Shown here one piece after another: positions 36,557-48,470 of a stretch of 64,000 nucleotides of DNA. Source of the stretch: Phyto melanocephala (taxonomy: Eukaryota > Arthropoda > Insecta > Diptera > Rhinophoridae); NCBI GenBank assembly GCA_941918925.1, contig OW799236.1, forward strand, positions 77,564,713 through 77,628,712. The letters run 5' to 3'. Each line of letters begins with the position of its first letter. Positions within the stretch are counted from its first letter, which is position 1. The notes beneath the pieces were generated by a model. That model searched no databases. It was not told where the DNA came from and was given only the letters and a program-made list of their open reading frames with translations. The position numbers were made by a program, and so were the translations under genes.

Positions 36557-37473
36557 CCGGGTGTTTTTTTCAGTGGTATAGAACTTCGAATTGAAATAAA
36601 ACACAAGAAAATCGTTTTAATGACCATCAATTTGGCTTTATTGGATGGATAATTTTATGCCATTAATGTTTAAATATGATTTCAGGCATGTGGCTGGTTC
36701 GAATAAAGCCAATTCTACAATTTTTAACCACTTTTTCGGGCATATGGGGCCGTATGTCGGCAATAACGCCACGAATGTTGGCTTCCAATTCCCCTAACGT
36801 TTCTGGTTTGTTGGCGTAGACGAGCGACTTCACATATCCCCAAAGAAAATAATCAAATGGTGTCAAATCACACGATCTTGGTGGCCAATTGACAGGTCCA
36901 TTCCGCGAAATTATGCGCTCATCGAATGTTTCCTTCAATAAATCGATTGTGGCGTGCGCTGTGTGGCATGTAGCGCCGTCTTGTTGGAAACACAACTCAT
37001 CCACATTCATGCCATCCAATTCGGGAACAAAATAGTCGGTTATCATGGCTCTATACCGGTCTCCATTAACGGTAACTGCCTCTCCAGTATTATTTCGGAA
37101 GAAGTATGGCCCAATGACTCCACCAGCCCATAGCGCACACCAAACAGTCAGTTTTTGTGGATGTAATGGCGTCTCAAGGGTCGCATGTGGATTCTCTTCA
37201 CTCCAAATGCGGCAATTTTGCTTGTTGACGTAGCCATTCAACCAAAAATGAGCCTCATCACTGAACAAAATTTTGCGATGAGAATCAGCATCGAGATCAA
37301 TCTCAATTTTCGAAATAAATTTGCACGATTTGCAAGCGTTGTTCTTTTGTCAACCTGTTCATGATGAAATGGCAAACCAAACTGAACATAAATGACATTA
37401 GAGTTGCCAGATTTGACCACAAAATGCCAGTTTTATCTCTATTCGAAAAACAAACCTGTAAAAAAACACCCGG
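36557..37473 (-). mobile_element. Non-autonomous DD41D mariner, TA-flanked
   Basis: A 917-bp element between TA at 36555-36556 and TA at 37474-37475, with inverted ends ccgggtgtttttt / aaaaaaacacccgg. It holds a minus-strand transposase whose catalytic domain is intact in sequence but whose DNA-binding domain is mostly deleted (nested entry). The neat ends and long open frame make it one of the youngest elements in the window. Confidence 0.88.
36663..37363 (-). pseudogene. DD41D transposase lacking most of its DNA-binding domain
   Basis: The 5' end (about 37305-37363, minus) reads MNRLTKEQRLQIVQIYFEN in the expected start frame and then hits stops. The catalytic part continues in another frame from FISKIEIDLDADSHRKILFS, giving an uninterrupted run to the stop at 36663. 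It carries FSDEAHFWLNGYVNKQN (first D), VTVNGDRYRAMITDYFVPEL, FQQDGATCHTAHATIDLL (second D) and WPPRSCDLTPFDYFLWGYVK (third D). I count 41 residues between the second and third aspartates, hence DD41D (rosa/Visitor-like). The C-terminus ends in HMPEIIFKH. About 100 residues of the helix-turn-helix region are missing. The junction lies in atttatttcgaaaa, which reads plausibly in both frames, suggesting deletion between short direct repeats. Confidence 0.88.
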
Positions 37474-37475
37474 TA

Positions 37476-38790
37476 TGACCCTTGCTCATCATGCGTATGT
37501 ATTGTACTCGTAGCTCTCAACTGCTGTTTGTGTGTATTGTTTCTTCACTTTAGTGTTCTTTGAAACGATAAAGAAATTCTTTGCATTAAAAAATTGTCTC
37601 TTTTAAAATACGTTGAAAATTGCACGATTAGTCATTGTTGCCGCACGTTTTAACTAAATTTCGGGTGCTATTATCTCAATCACATCCTGTTGTCTAAAAA
37701 CTAATTATTTGTCATAATTTGTCATTTACATTATTTTGTTTCCATCCAGCAATTAGCACAGACAATGCTTATTAGTTTTGCTATCATCACTATTGACGAT
37801 TATTTTTCCTCGTTTTCCGTCCATAAATTGTTTGCTGGGTATTTGTTCTATAAAATTATGGGTCTATGCGAACGATTATTACCTAAAAAAAAATATTGCA
37901 TTTAATGTTTATTATTTCACTTTTTTTATATCGTTTGTTGTTTTTGTAAAATGTACAAACATTTTGATTCTGATATTTATGTCTACTACAGTTTTCTATG
38001 TTTTATTGGTGTTGTTTCTTGATATTAAATACGTACATATGTACATAAGTATGTAGTATGTATATAGTACCGAAATGTATTTATATGATATAAAATAAAT
38101 AAGTAAATAAAAAAATGACTACAGTAAAACAGCAAATATTTAAACATGTATTTGTTTTTGTACTTTTTTTTATTTATTTTTTTAATACATATTTATTTAG
38201 TGTACTCGTTTGTTCTTTTTTTTTATTATTGAAAAAAGTAAAATTTTCTTGTATAAATTTAGCTGGAAAATGTTTATTATTAAAAATAATGTGTAAAAGA
38301 AATTGTGTTATGGACATGTGTAAATATGTGCGTATAAATAACTTCTAAATAAATAATATTAATAATATACTGAATTGTTGCTGACTATATTTGATCAATT
38401 ATAGCAGTAAACTGTATTATAAGGTGTGCGCGAAAATAAAATATAACACACATTTCTCTAAAAAGTTCTTCAGTTGATGACTTAAATTTTTTCTCCTAAA
38501 CTATCTAGATTTGGGCTACAAAATTTTAAAACTAATTTCCAGGGCATAGGCAGAGCTAAACAATAAACTAAAGTAGGCAGAGCTAAATAGTTATTGGTGG
38601 CTTAATGAAAGCAAAGCCTACAAAAGCAGTGTAACAGCATTTAGGTACTTTAACATAAAAGCGGACATTTTAAAATAAGAACATTTCAGATAAGAATATT
38701 GATTTACAGGTATTTGATGAAAAACTAGTTAGACATAAACACAATTTAGAAACGATGAAAGGTGTGATGTATTTGCGTTAGTCGTTTTGT
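37476..38790. other. Unassigned AT-rich stretch
   Basis: No gene or repeat recognised; short open frames at 37778-38348 are T-rich and match nothing. Confidence 0.35.
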
Positions 38791-38793
38791 CAA

Positions 38794-39491
38794 TTACACT
38801 GCTCTGCAGCAAAATCCTCCATTTAATAAAACTATGTGGATTATATGGATTTTGACGCGCTGAACTCAAATCCGTTGTCGGTTTTTTCCATCAGATCGGG
38901 ATTTTTTTTATGGGCGTGGCAAGTTTTTCCCCCTAAATTAGTCAGGTACGGAGACTTATTTCCTCCTAACTCGAGAACCAGTCATCCGATTTTCAAAAAT
39001 AAAACACCAAAAAATGTGTAACAAAATTGTATTTATTTTGTGTACCTGCGGTAAATTAACAATAAAATACACACTTTTTAACCGATTTTTATGGTTTATG
39101 GCTTTTTTTATCTCTAAGACAAGTAGCTCTCAGAAAAAAGTTTAAAATGTTGAATATTTGCCTTATATTTTTCTTTTTTTTCTCCATTAATTTCTAAATA
39201 ACTCCAAAACGATAAGAGATAGAGAAAGATTTTATTCCATTAAAATAAAAAAAAAATGTTACACATTTTTTGGTGTTTTATTTTTGAAAATCGGATGACT
39301 AGTTCTCGAGTTAGGAGGAAATAAGTCTCCGTACCTGACTAATTTAAAAATTTGCCACCCCCATAAAAAAAATCCCGATCTGATGGAAAAAACCCGACAA
39401 CGGATTTGAGTTCAGAGCGTCAAAATGCATATAGTCCACATAGTTTTATTAAATGGGAAGACAAAAAATTATTTTTTGCAGAGCAGTGTTA
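38794..39491. mobile_element. Foldback element with arms of about 225 bp and TTA duplication
   Basis: Left arm 38797-39022 and right arm 39258-39488 are near-perfect inverted copies. Both contain ccgttgtcggg/tttttccatcagatcggga, cggagacttatttcctccta and aatcggatgact/agtcatccgatt. The ends read cactgctctgca / tgcagagcagtg, flanked by TTA on each side (38794-38796, 39489-39491). About 235 bp of AT-rich spacer separates the arms. CACT-type ends suggest the CACTA/CMC group, TTA suggests Harbinger; I cannot decide. Transcription through it would make a long hairpin RNA. Confidence 0.8.
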
Positions 39492-39494
39492 TCA

Positions 39495-39835
39495 TTAAAA
39501 TGGTTTTCCAGTTATTTGTCAATCGTTTTTGATAGATTTCGTTTCACAGTTTTATTACATTGTTTATACTTTATCTTCTAGAATGCTTTTGAAAGGTCAA
39601 TAGTTGAGGATAGGCTTAAAACTGATTCTCAAAGTCTATCGGAATTCATCACACCTTTTCGAAAAGATCGTTTTAAAAGCAATAACTTTCTTTCACACAC
39701 CCACACACCTAAAAGCTTTCTTTAGGTTCCTTTAAGGAACATAAGGCCTCATCAAGTTTGTTCTATTCGATCTTGCCTATTGCTATTATCTTCATCCCAT
39801 TACACAATTAAGCTGCCTCGTCATCTAGCTGACAC
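39495..39835. other. Unassigned stretch
   Basis: Nothing recognised. Confidence 0.3.
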
Positions 39836-39839
39836 CATC

Positions 39840-40560
39840 ACGTGTGACTAGGTCGATGTCATTTGTAGTAACATCGTTCTGTGGCCTGCATAATTCTTGA
39901 AGGTGAAATCATTTACACCATGTGATTTATCTATAGGAGTATGGGTAGTTATATTCCATTGGCCAGATGATTTTTAATATGCTACGCAGGCTATGGCTTA
40001 CAAATACTTGTAAAGCGTTCATATCTCACCACCCGTGTTATAATAGTTGGCCAAATGTTTGTCTAGCCTTGTTGATACGGTTTGAAACATCTTCATTGGA
40101 TTCTCCAAGGTAACAAGTTTACTTCATCGGCACGCTGCTGCCAAATAGTGAGTGGTTGAGAGTTTATAGTATTAATTCTCATGGCCTTAGTTTTCGAGAT
40201 ATTTATTCTAAGCCCATATTTCGCCGCTTAAGTTACCAACTCACATAATTACTGGTGCATGCCAGAGTAGTAGTGTGTCAGTATATTTCAAATCTTATAA
40301 TTAACTACTGAGGCCCCAGGTGATACCTCTACGTTCGAAATGGGCGTGATTCAACATAATGTCGATTGCCAAGTTGAATAGTAAATATGAAATTGGGCAT
40401 CCTTGTATAACTTTGATGTTTACATAGATTTGTTTATCCACTCAAGCCTTCATGAGCTATAGGAGAGTAGGCGTTTTCGTATATGGATTGAAGAAGATAT
40501 TTTAGTTTTCCTGATATTCCATAACATTGTTATGGAACATTGTCGACGAATGTTAGATAA
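39840..40560 (-). pseudogene. LINE reverse transcriptase relic
   Basis: Minus-strand frames give, in order, QFHIYYSTWQ near 40390 (family: GCPISxLLFNLAID), IDIMLNHAHFERRGI at 40325-40370, LKYTDTLLLW near 40270-40300 (the YADD active site decayed to YTDT), YGLRINISKTKAMRINT at 40180-40230 (RT motif D region, GLxINxxKTKxM), SQPLTIWQQRADEVN near 40150, and RINKARQTFGQL near 40060. This order is the palm-to-thumb of an endonuclease-type LINE. Frames shift at least three times. Clade not resolved; it has no obvious RNase H downstream. Confidence 0.75.
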
Positions 40561-40599
40561 AACGGTTACCTGTAATCGTTTGCAGGATTTTTCTGTTAT

Positions 40600-42109
40600 A
40601 ATTTCTTGGGCCGAAAATCAGCTTTTTCCTTGCGAATATCACCTTGAAGCACATTAAGTAACCGTTTATTTCATATATAGTTTATGACCTTATTTATAAA
40701 GGTGAAAGGCATTACTATTCTGCAGATTTTGCATTCAGTCAAATTGTTTTCTTTCTGGGAATTTTAAATGATCATTTCCTTTGTTTAAGCATTCAGATCA
40801 GAATGCTAGAAACGAAAGTGTTAATTTTCTAAACAATGCAAAGGTCACACTCTCTAGGTTCTCTAAAATTTTACCGACAAAAAGGTAATGTCCAAACTGT
40901 GGCATCTAAAGCGTCATTAGAAGCAATAGAAAATACTCAGGTAAAATAAACTAGAAACAGCCTTGTGGTCTTGTGTTTGTTTAGATGCTTGAGTGTCGAA
41001 AAAAAGTAGAACTGAGTCATGAAACCATCCCTGCATACATTTTTTAACTGATATTTTTTTAGTTTACTTAACTTTTACTTTCAGTGCAATACATTCTTAT
41101 TTACTAACACTACCGTCTACCACTATCATTTCAGTTTTTTAAACACTGCGTTAATAACGTTGATTCCTGTTTTTTTTACTCTCACATTTTGAGCACTATC
41201 AGGAATCAGAAATGTCCACTATTTTCTTTTTTAAAAGAGAAGATAACTTTTAATATATTTACAGGCACTCTCTTTTGTATTTTTTATACGTAGGTGGAAA
41301 TAAATACCAATTTTTTATCTCACTCTCATAAATATTATCATCAATGAAGACAAAAAAGAAAAAAAAAAAATACTGACCCTATTTTAACACTAATTATTTA
41401 CTGATTAAGCACTCACTTAAGAAAATACCTTGTAAATGATATAATTTATATTGAATCAGTAACACAGAAGAAAATTGTTCTTAACTGTTTTAACTTGTCA
41501 TTAAATAAAAAAATTTTAAATTTATGAGAAAAGAATTATTGAAAAAAATTGTTGTTTTCTTTCAATAAAGTTAGTTGCTAAAATTATTAAAAGTGATGAC
41601 TTAACCAAATGCAACGCACGCAAACACCTTTCGCTAACGAATTGCAACGTTTTGAAATCCACTTAAGGGCACAGTATTATACGCAAGTATTTAGACAAAA
41701 ATTTTTTATAAAAATAATATTTATTTCTTTATTTACAGAAAGTCCAAATTTAGCAGTCTAATCGCAGGCTGGTATATATTCAAGTGCAATAATTTTCAAT
41801 TATAAACTAAACATATGCTTTACATTCCTTTTTCTTCAAAAAGTAAATAAAACGGGCGAATAAATCTAATTAATAAAACTGAGAAAAAAAGTGCAATAAT
41901 TTTTTGAGAACAACTAACCAAAGTAATAAAAAAAAACGAAATCTTTTTTTGTTACAATATTTCATGCTATACACGCTATCAATTTTCTAGCTACGACGAC
42001 TGCTGCTTTTATTGTGTTTAGGGCCGATAAAGATACAAGGTTAAAGACCTTCTACTAAAACAATTCAAACTGAGACCAATTTAATAAAGATAGTATTAAT
42101 AAACGTAAA
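40600..42109. other. Unassigned AT-rich stretch
   Basis: No gene or clear repeat recognised. The first 200 bases may hold further LINE decay. Confidence 0.3.
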
Positions 42110-42860
42110 CTGCATAACAAAAAAAAAAAAAAAACACCACAAATTAAATTAAAATTTATATGAAAATTTAAAATAAAATTAAATAAAAAATTTTATAAAA
42201 AAAATAATTGTTTAAAAATTAAAAAAAATACAAAAACATAAAATATTAAAAATATATATAAAAATTAAAAACTAATTAAAATAAAAATAAATCAAAAAAT
42301 ATTATAAAATAATAAATATTTGTAAAATAAATTCCAGCAAAATACTATCACATTAATAATTCTTTTTATATAATAAATAAAATATTTTTTTTAGCAAAAA
42401 AAAAACAAAGAAAAAACAATAGCAAAATAAATATTTAATCATTTTGCTTAAAAAATAAATATTAAAATTAATCCTAAAAGTCCAACTTTTTTGAAATAAA
42501 ATAATAATTTAAAAACGTTTTTCTTTAAATATTAAAAATTTATTATCATAAAATAAATTCTAATTTAAAATAATTTAAAAATAACAAAAAATTTTAATAC
42601 AGAAAAAAAAATATAAAATAATTTATTGTTATAAAAAAAAATAAAAATAAAATTTTTTTAAATCAGCTCTTAAACTTAAAACCTTTTATTCTACTTCGAA
42701 AAAATTAAACAAAACTTTTAAAAATTTGATAAAAAAATATCTTTCCTCTTCGTTCTTAACAAATCAAAACGCCTGCTTATAAACGATTTATTTTCTTTTT
42801 TATAATTAAATAATTAAAAACAAAAATAAATAATTAGAATAAAGGAAACCATCAAATTAT
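42110..42860. repeat. Extremely AT-rich low-complexity block
   Basis: About 750 bp that is almost entirely A and T, dominated by aaaataaa/aaattaaa strings, starting with a poly-A of about 15. No coding potential. Confidence 0.75.
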
Positions 42861-44425
42861 TTAATCAACAAATATAATTAATCTCTGCCTCACTAACCTT
42901 TTAAAAGTTTGTTTATTTTCTATAGTTTGTTTTTGTTCTCTTTCCCTAAAAACATAAAAACACTTAAAACAAACTTTCACGTATAAAAGGCAAAGCAGAA
43001 CTACCAAAAACGCTTTAAGCATTTTGTTAAACCAGCAAAGAAAAACCTGCAAATATTTCTAAAGGATATTTACTATAACTATTAAAAATTTTATAAATAA
43101 AGAAAAATTTTTTTCACAAAAAAGTAAGTACAATTTAATAAATTATTTCTTTTTTGTAGAACTCAACTCACGTGTAACTTTTAATAAGCCGCCTAAAATT
43201 AGGCAATAAAAATAAATAATTAAACAACCCGAAACAGAGACTATACTAAACAATGAATTCATTTAGAAAATTAGTTTTAACAACTCTTTACTTTTACATA
43301 TTTAGTTCTTTTTAAAACAGAATTTATAAAACTTTCTAGTGTTGCCTGTTGAAAGATAGAAGTTTTAGCCTTTGGTTAGGGGAAAATATGCAACTTTGAT
43401 TTAAATATCTCTCGAAGGCACTTTTAACAATTAAAATTAACTTCTGTTAAATTCTCTGCAAATAACCCCACTGCTGAATTATTTTCATAATTTAACACCA
43501 GTAACCACAGAAATTTTTTAATAATAATAAATAATAAATCAAGTCAAGGTTATTTTTTTAATGTTGTTTGTATTTTATTATTAATGAATTTAAGTTAATA
43601 CATGTTTTTGTATACCATCGACTTATGTATGCTTACAAATGTATTAATGCATGTGTAAGAGCACAAAGTTACGCTGTCAACTATAATTTAAACTGGCATA
43701 AAGTATTTTCGTTATGGCTTCTGTGAAAATAATTTGTCAGAAAAAACTTTTAAAAGAATTCATAAGATTTGAAAAAGAGGTTTGAAAAGTGTAATGAAAA
43801 CAAAAGATGTAAGCAGATGTAGAAACTAGCCTAGACTGATTTAAAAAGTTTAAAATATCTTGAATTAAAATGAAAATTTTTATTAAAATTTTTTACTGTC
43901 AAAAAGTTTTAGTTGTTCCATGCTAACAAATGTCACACAATAGGTCTATTTAAGATTACTAGCTAAATCCGATCCACTTTGCTGTTCACCATGATTAGGA
44001 TTTATGGTATTCCTAAAAATTGCTGGATCAGCAAAAACAAATTGTTAATACCGCATTTAAGACTGGCGAAAAAACAGTAAACATCTTTTAAACGAAAGTT
44101 AAAGTTTTTACACTATTTACAAAAACAATTTGTATTAGCACGCATTAATTGTTTTCTGTTTGGTTACATAAACATGTGTTTTGCTTTTGTGCTAGTAGCG
44201 ACTTTAAACGCTGATATCTCCTAAAATAGAGATTGCAGATCAGCAAGAGGATTACTTTCAAATGCTAAATTCAGTTGTAAATAAAACGAGAGTTTAAATT
44301 GTGTTATAAGAAATCGACTTGCCTATGAATACATACATATGTATATAGTAACATGTTGTAATAATATTTAAACTGATTTTTATTTTTTATGTTACCAGTA
44401 ATTTATTTCTTATAAATATTTACAA
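42861..44425. other. Unassigned AT-rich stretch
   Basis: No gene recognised. Contains catacatatgtatat near 44332. Confidence 0.35.
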
Positions 44426-45206
44426 CTAGCTAATGCCCGTAATGAAATAAAAATTTTATAGTTCAAAAATATATTTATTTTGCAAGTGCCACGCCTACTA
44501 TTACTAAATCAACCACTTCTTATTTAAATAATCATATAGACGTCAAAGTGTCTCTTGCAAAAGTTGAATACTCTAACTATTATCGCTTCCCAGATATACG
44601 AATTTTTGTATTTAATTCATATGACAGGTGCCACGCCCACTATTACTAAAGCATCAATTTCTTATCAAAATAGTCATTTAGATGTCAAAGCTTCTCTTGC
44701 AAAATTTGGGTACTCTAACTGTTATCGCTTCCCGAATATACGAATTTTAGTATTCAATTGCTATGAGAGCTGCCACGCCCACTATTTCTAATGTACCCAT
44801 TTTTTCCAGAAATGTTTATTTGGGTGTCAAAGTTGCTCTTGCAAAATTTTAGTATTCTATTTGATATCGTTTTCCAAATATACGAAATTTAGTATTTAAT
44901 TCATGTGGCCACGTCTACTATTGAAAGTCCGCCCATTTTTTTACCAAATGTTTGTGTGGATGTCAAAGTTTACCGCACTTAATTTGAAGAATCTAGCTGC
45001 ATTAACTTTCGTGATATATAATATTTAATACTTATTCTTTAATAGGGCGTGGCACCCCGCCCATTTACTGTTTCAAACCAAAGTATAGCCTATAGTTCCT
45101 TCCAGACATACAGGAAATCGGTCCAGCCGTTTAACCGTCTATAAAGCACAAACAAACATACAAACATAAAAACACACATTGAGTTTTATATATATACTTA
45201 GATAGA
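44426..45206 (-). mobile_element. Non-autonomous Helitron, reverse orientation
   Basis: Read on the minus strand it starts TCTATCTAAGTATATATATA at 45206 and ends cgggcattagCTAG at 44426, inserted between A (complement of 45207) and T (complement of 44425), the Helitron rule. The 5' part includes gacggttaaacggctggacc and atttcctgtatgtctgg. Inside are four to five units of 135-142 bp marked by gtgccacgcccactatta-like sequence at 44486, 44628, 44770 and 44905, with a related gggcgtggcaccccgccca at about 45045. Each unit has ctcttgcaaaa...tactctaact...tatcg...ttccc-atatacgaa. No Rep/helicase coding. Related in plan, not closely in sequence, to 22711-23446. Confidence 0.8.
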
Positions 45207-45224
45207 TTAATATTCTAAATTTCA

Positions 45225-45325
45225 CTAAACGAGCGGAGTAAAGGCTTTTTGCCTTTAGGCCAGAGTTTCTATAAAGGATCGATGCAATCCCCTGACTAGC
45301 ACACTACTGACTAGTCCACCCGGAT
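45225..45325 (-). repeat. Possible SINE-like fragment (weak)
   Basis: Minus strand ccgggtggactagtcagtag, then tgctagtcaggggattgcat and cgatcc resembles a pol III A-box/B-box arrangement loosely. It recalls the gactagt...gttcgattc pattern at 5940-6025. Both are too decayed to assign. Confidence 0.2.
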
Positions 45326-45717
45326 TCATATTATCACAAAGATTAAGGTACACATATGTACGTATGTAAAGGGTTTTCTTAGCAATTTGTGGAAGCCATG
45401 TTATTTAGCAATGTCTTTTGTATCTTGTTAATTATTTAGTCACTGATTCCAAAACTTATAGATTTTTCAATAGTTATTTGGTAACTTTAGTTATGTTAGG
45501 TTTATGAATTCGTACATCTATGTATCTCTGCTAATAAGCTTTAGTCAACATATTTCTAGTGATCGCTCATACTAAGCTAATATATTTTCTCCGATTCTTG
45601 TTAATAGCTCACATGGTAAGTCATATCGAATTGTAAAAAAGTAAAAAAAAACTTCTTATGTAAGTAAAATTTCGATAGGCCGGTTATAGATTTCAAACTT
45701 CAGCTGTCAAACTCATT

Positions 45718-45825
45718 CCGCCTTATTGTCAGTGGCGTGGTCAAGTAGAAAACGACAGAAATACGACAAGGTCTCACTCATTTTACATTGTCGTAAATAT
45801 TACACTCTCTCTGACAATAAGGCGG
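45718..45825. mobile_element. Short MITE with perfect 15-bp inverted ends
   Basis: ccgccttattgtcag (45718-45732) and ctgacaataaggcgg (45811-45825) are perfect inverted repeats bounding 108 bp. The interior gacagaaatacgacaaggtc...ttgtcgtaaata is shared with 12180-12240. No target duplication is obvious. Confidence 0.65.
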
Positions 45826-46195
45826 CTGATTATAAAAAAAACATTTTCTCCTCATTCGTTTAATTTATACGTTAAACTTCACATAAAAAATTTAAACAAA
45901 AAATTCTCTCTGAACTGCAATTACCTGATGAAAAAATATGCCTTGGTTATACCTTTGTATTATATATGACAAGTTCGACAACGGATTGCAAAACAAAAAG
46001 GAGCAAAGCCTTAATTAATCATAAATATGTAGCTCAACATGTTGCTGAAAGCTGTTGGAGCATTCCAAAATTTTTAATGTATTCTATGTTCAATATTAGT
46101 TGTTCAACTGCTTTTTTTAATATTTTAACATTCTTTGTGTTCTACACGATGAATCTTTTACTATTTTTCTGAGATTTTAGTTTTTATTATTTTTT
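45826..46195. other. Unassigned stretch, possibly decayed Tc1
   Basis: The plus-strand open frame at 45966-46172 resembles nothing. Its complement lies where a Tc1-like N-terminus would be expected, next to the 46200 leader, but no motif survives. Confidence 0.3.
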
Positions 46196-46199
46196 CACG

Positions 46200-46370
46200 T
46201 AATTTTTTTTTCGCTCCTATTTTGACCGAAATAACAGTTGAAAATTAATGATTTTGAAATGGTAGTAACTGACTTATTATTACATGTTATTAATATAGAT
46301 AAGTTTTAGCTGGAATAGTGTGTAAAAGTCTTTTCTGACTCACTCCTTAAATGAACAAAGCTTAAGTCTT
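46200..46370 (-). repeat. Tc1-like 5' leader remnant
   Basis: Shares ttttgaccgaaat-acagttgaaaat, tgattttgaaa and agctggaa-agt...ttttctgactcactccttaa with the leader of the Tc1 relic at 11180-11340, same orientation. Only the leader is recognisable. Confidence 0.6.
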
Positions 46371-47424
46371 ATATTCATCACATTCTTAAAAGTATGATCG
46401 ATTTTCTTATTTTTAGTTTTCAAATGCCTTTGGAATTCTGAAGCGTTGTAGTCGAATTATTAGAAAATTATACACCAAAACGATGCTCATTCACAAAATA
46501 GGTAGCTGCTGTGTCAAGAAATTAAATCAAAATTGTTTGACACTTCAGGTGGTTGGCATTTTCCTGAAAAACTGCATTGTGCCGTTTTTAAAAAGGGTTC
46601 TTTGATACGTTTGCTCTCCAATTAATAGACCTGTTAATTGTTAATTGAGTGGCACAGCAAGACGAGCCGGGTTTTAACTAGTAACAACTACACCTTTTTT
46701 CAGCAACATGTTGCCAATTATATTTAAAAAAGTTGCAAAAAAAAACTTTTGTAAAGGTGTTTAATTTTTTTTGTTTTTTTATTCAAATAGCTGAAAAAAA
46801 AAATTTCCAAAGCAAAAAATTCTCGTTCCAGCAACATGTTGCCAATTTTATTTTATTAGGTTGAACAAATTATTCAAATCGAATTCTACTTAACTCTCCA
46901 TGTAATCAAATTTATTTAACACAGATTGTTAATAAACCTGAATGAAAGAGAGGAAGCAAACCAAAAATTGTTGCTAACTTGGAATGTTTATTCCAATGTA
47001 TGTATGTATGTGCATCCACAAATGTTTTTTCATTGGCCGTACATGAGTGTCTACATAAGTAACTATACACACGTGTAAATATTTGCCTGTGTAAATGAAT
47101 TCATTACCTAAACATGCATACAACGATCAACGTTGTTATTTGTTAATATTTTTTTTGCTGTAATTGTAGTTTTTTGTATTTAAAATTTTTTGTTAGCTTA
47201 CTGAAATACCTTTTTGGATTTTAACAAACGGTCACTGAACTTTTAAAACTGATGATTGTTTTAATATTTTTATTTGTGAATATAACACTCTACCCACTCC
47301 TATTGTTATTGTTTTTTTTTGTTAATTAAAAAATATTTTTTCGTTTCTTTTATATTGTTTACTTAAAGACCGACCGTTTTCAGCATGTGTTTACATTTTT
47401 TGTTAGTGCACATTTGTTGTGGGC
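46371..47424. other. Unassigned stretch with two dyads
   Basis: No gene recognised. Contains the dyads at 46703 and 46831, both within ttcagcaacatgttgccaat-like context, and tatgtatgtatgtg near 47000. Confidence 0.4.
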
Positions 47425-48162
47425 ATTTTTATACCCTTCACCTGTGGTGCACAAGGGTATATATAGCTTTGTCATTCCGTTTGTAATTTCTACAATTTTC
47501 ATTTCCGACCCCATAAAGTATATATTTTCTAAAAGCTTATGAATAGAGGAGTCGATTAAGCCCTGACCGTCTGTCCGTCTGTCCGTGTGTTGGTTGAAAT
47601 CAACTTTTAGAAGCAACTATACGTTTCTCAGATCTGTATATGGTATCAATCTCTTGGAAATATCCAGGAATGAATCGCTATTGAAATTCAGCACAATCGC
47701 CCCATAACTTTCTGAGATATGAGCAAAAAACCACGACCACCTCGTTTTTTTTCACAATTACAACAACAACATACATACATAGATACATGTAAAAAACATA
47801 CCAAACAAAAAAAATTAAAAAAAAAAAAAAATATTAAAAATAAGAAAAAAATAATAAAAAAAAACTACAAAAAAAAATTTTAAAAAAATTTAAAAAAAAT
47901 TTTTAAAAATTTTTCTAACAAAATTTTTTAAAAAAATTTAAAAAAAATATAAAAAAAAATAATAAAATATAAATAATATATTAAATAAAATAAAATTTTT
48001 TTGGCTCAGCTGGGATTCGATGCCACATTTATTCTAACGTGTACGTAAGCACGTATTTTATATGGGATGAATGGTGATACAAACAATTGTTATTGCATGA
48101 CTACACGTTGTGAAGGGTATATAAGATTCGGCACGGCCGAATATAGCACTGTTACTTGTTTT
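47425..48162 (+). mobile_element. DINE-1/mini-me-like element, copy B
   Basis: Nearly identical to 29761-30500 from acccttcacctgtggtgcac through the a/t block. Differences: the GTCY array has four units (47569-47584) instead of eight. Near the 3' end (about 48072-48112) copy B carries tgatacaaacaattgttatt...gactacacgttg where copy A has a duplicated gaagggtatatgggg. It ends with hairpin ttcggcacggccgaa and tatagcactgttacttgttt. No coding. Confidence 0.82.
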
Positions 48163-48468
48163 AACTCTGTTATTTAATGTACACGCAGAAATGTTATTAT
48201 TTATTTATTTATTTAAATAAAACAGATAATGACTAAATTAATTATTATAAATTTTTTTTGTATAACTTTAATAAGTTAAACAAAATTTGTATTTTTTTCT
48301 CTGTACACAATTAATAGAAAGTAAAATCAAATATTTGAATTGTATTCAATGATTGATTGATAATGATGTGAATTAAGCAGTAACAAAAAAAAATATACTA
48401 ATAATAATACGGCAAGCAATAGGTCACACGCATTGGAAAACGTAACTTTTAATAACAAAAAATATATA
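48163..48468. other. Unassigned AT-rich stretch
   Basis: Nothing recognised; attatttatttatttatt run near 48195. Confidence 0.35.
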
Positions 48469-48470
48469 TA

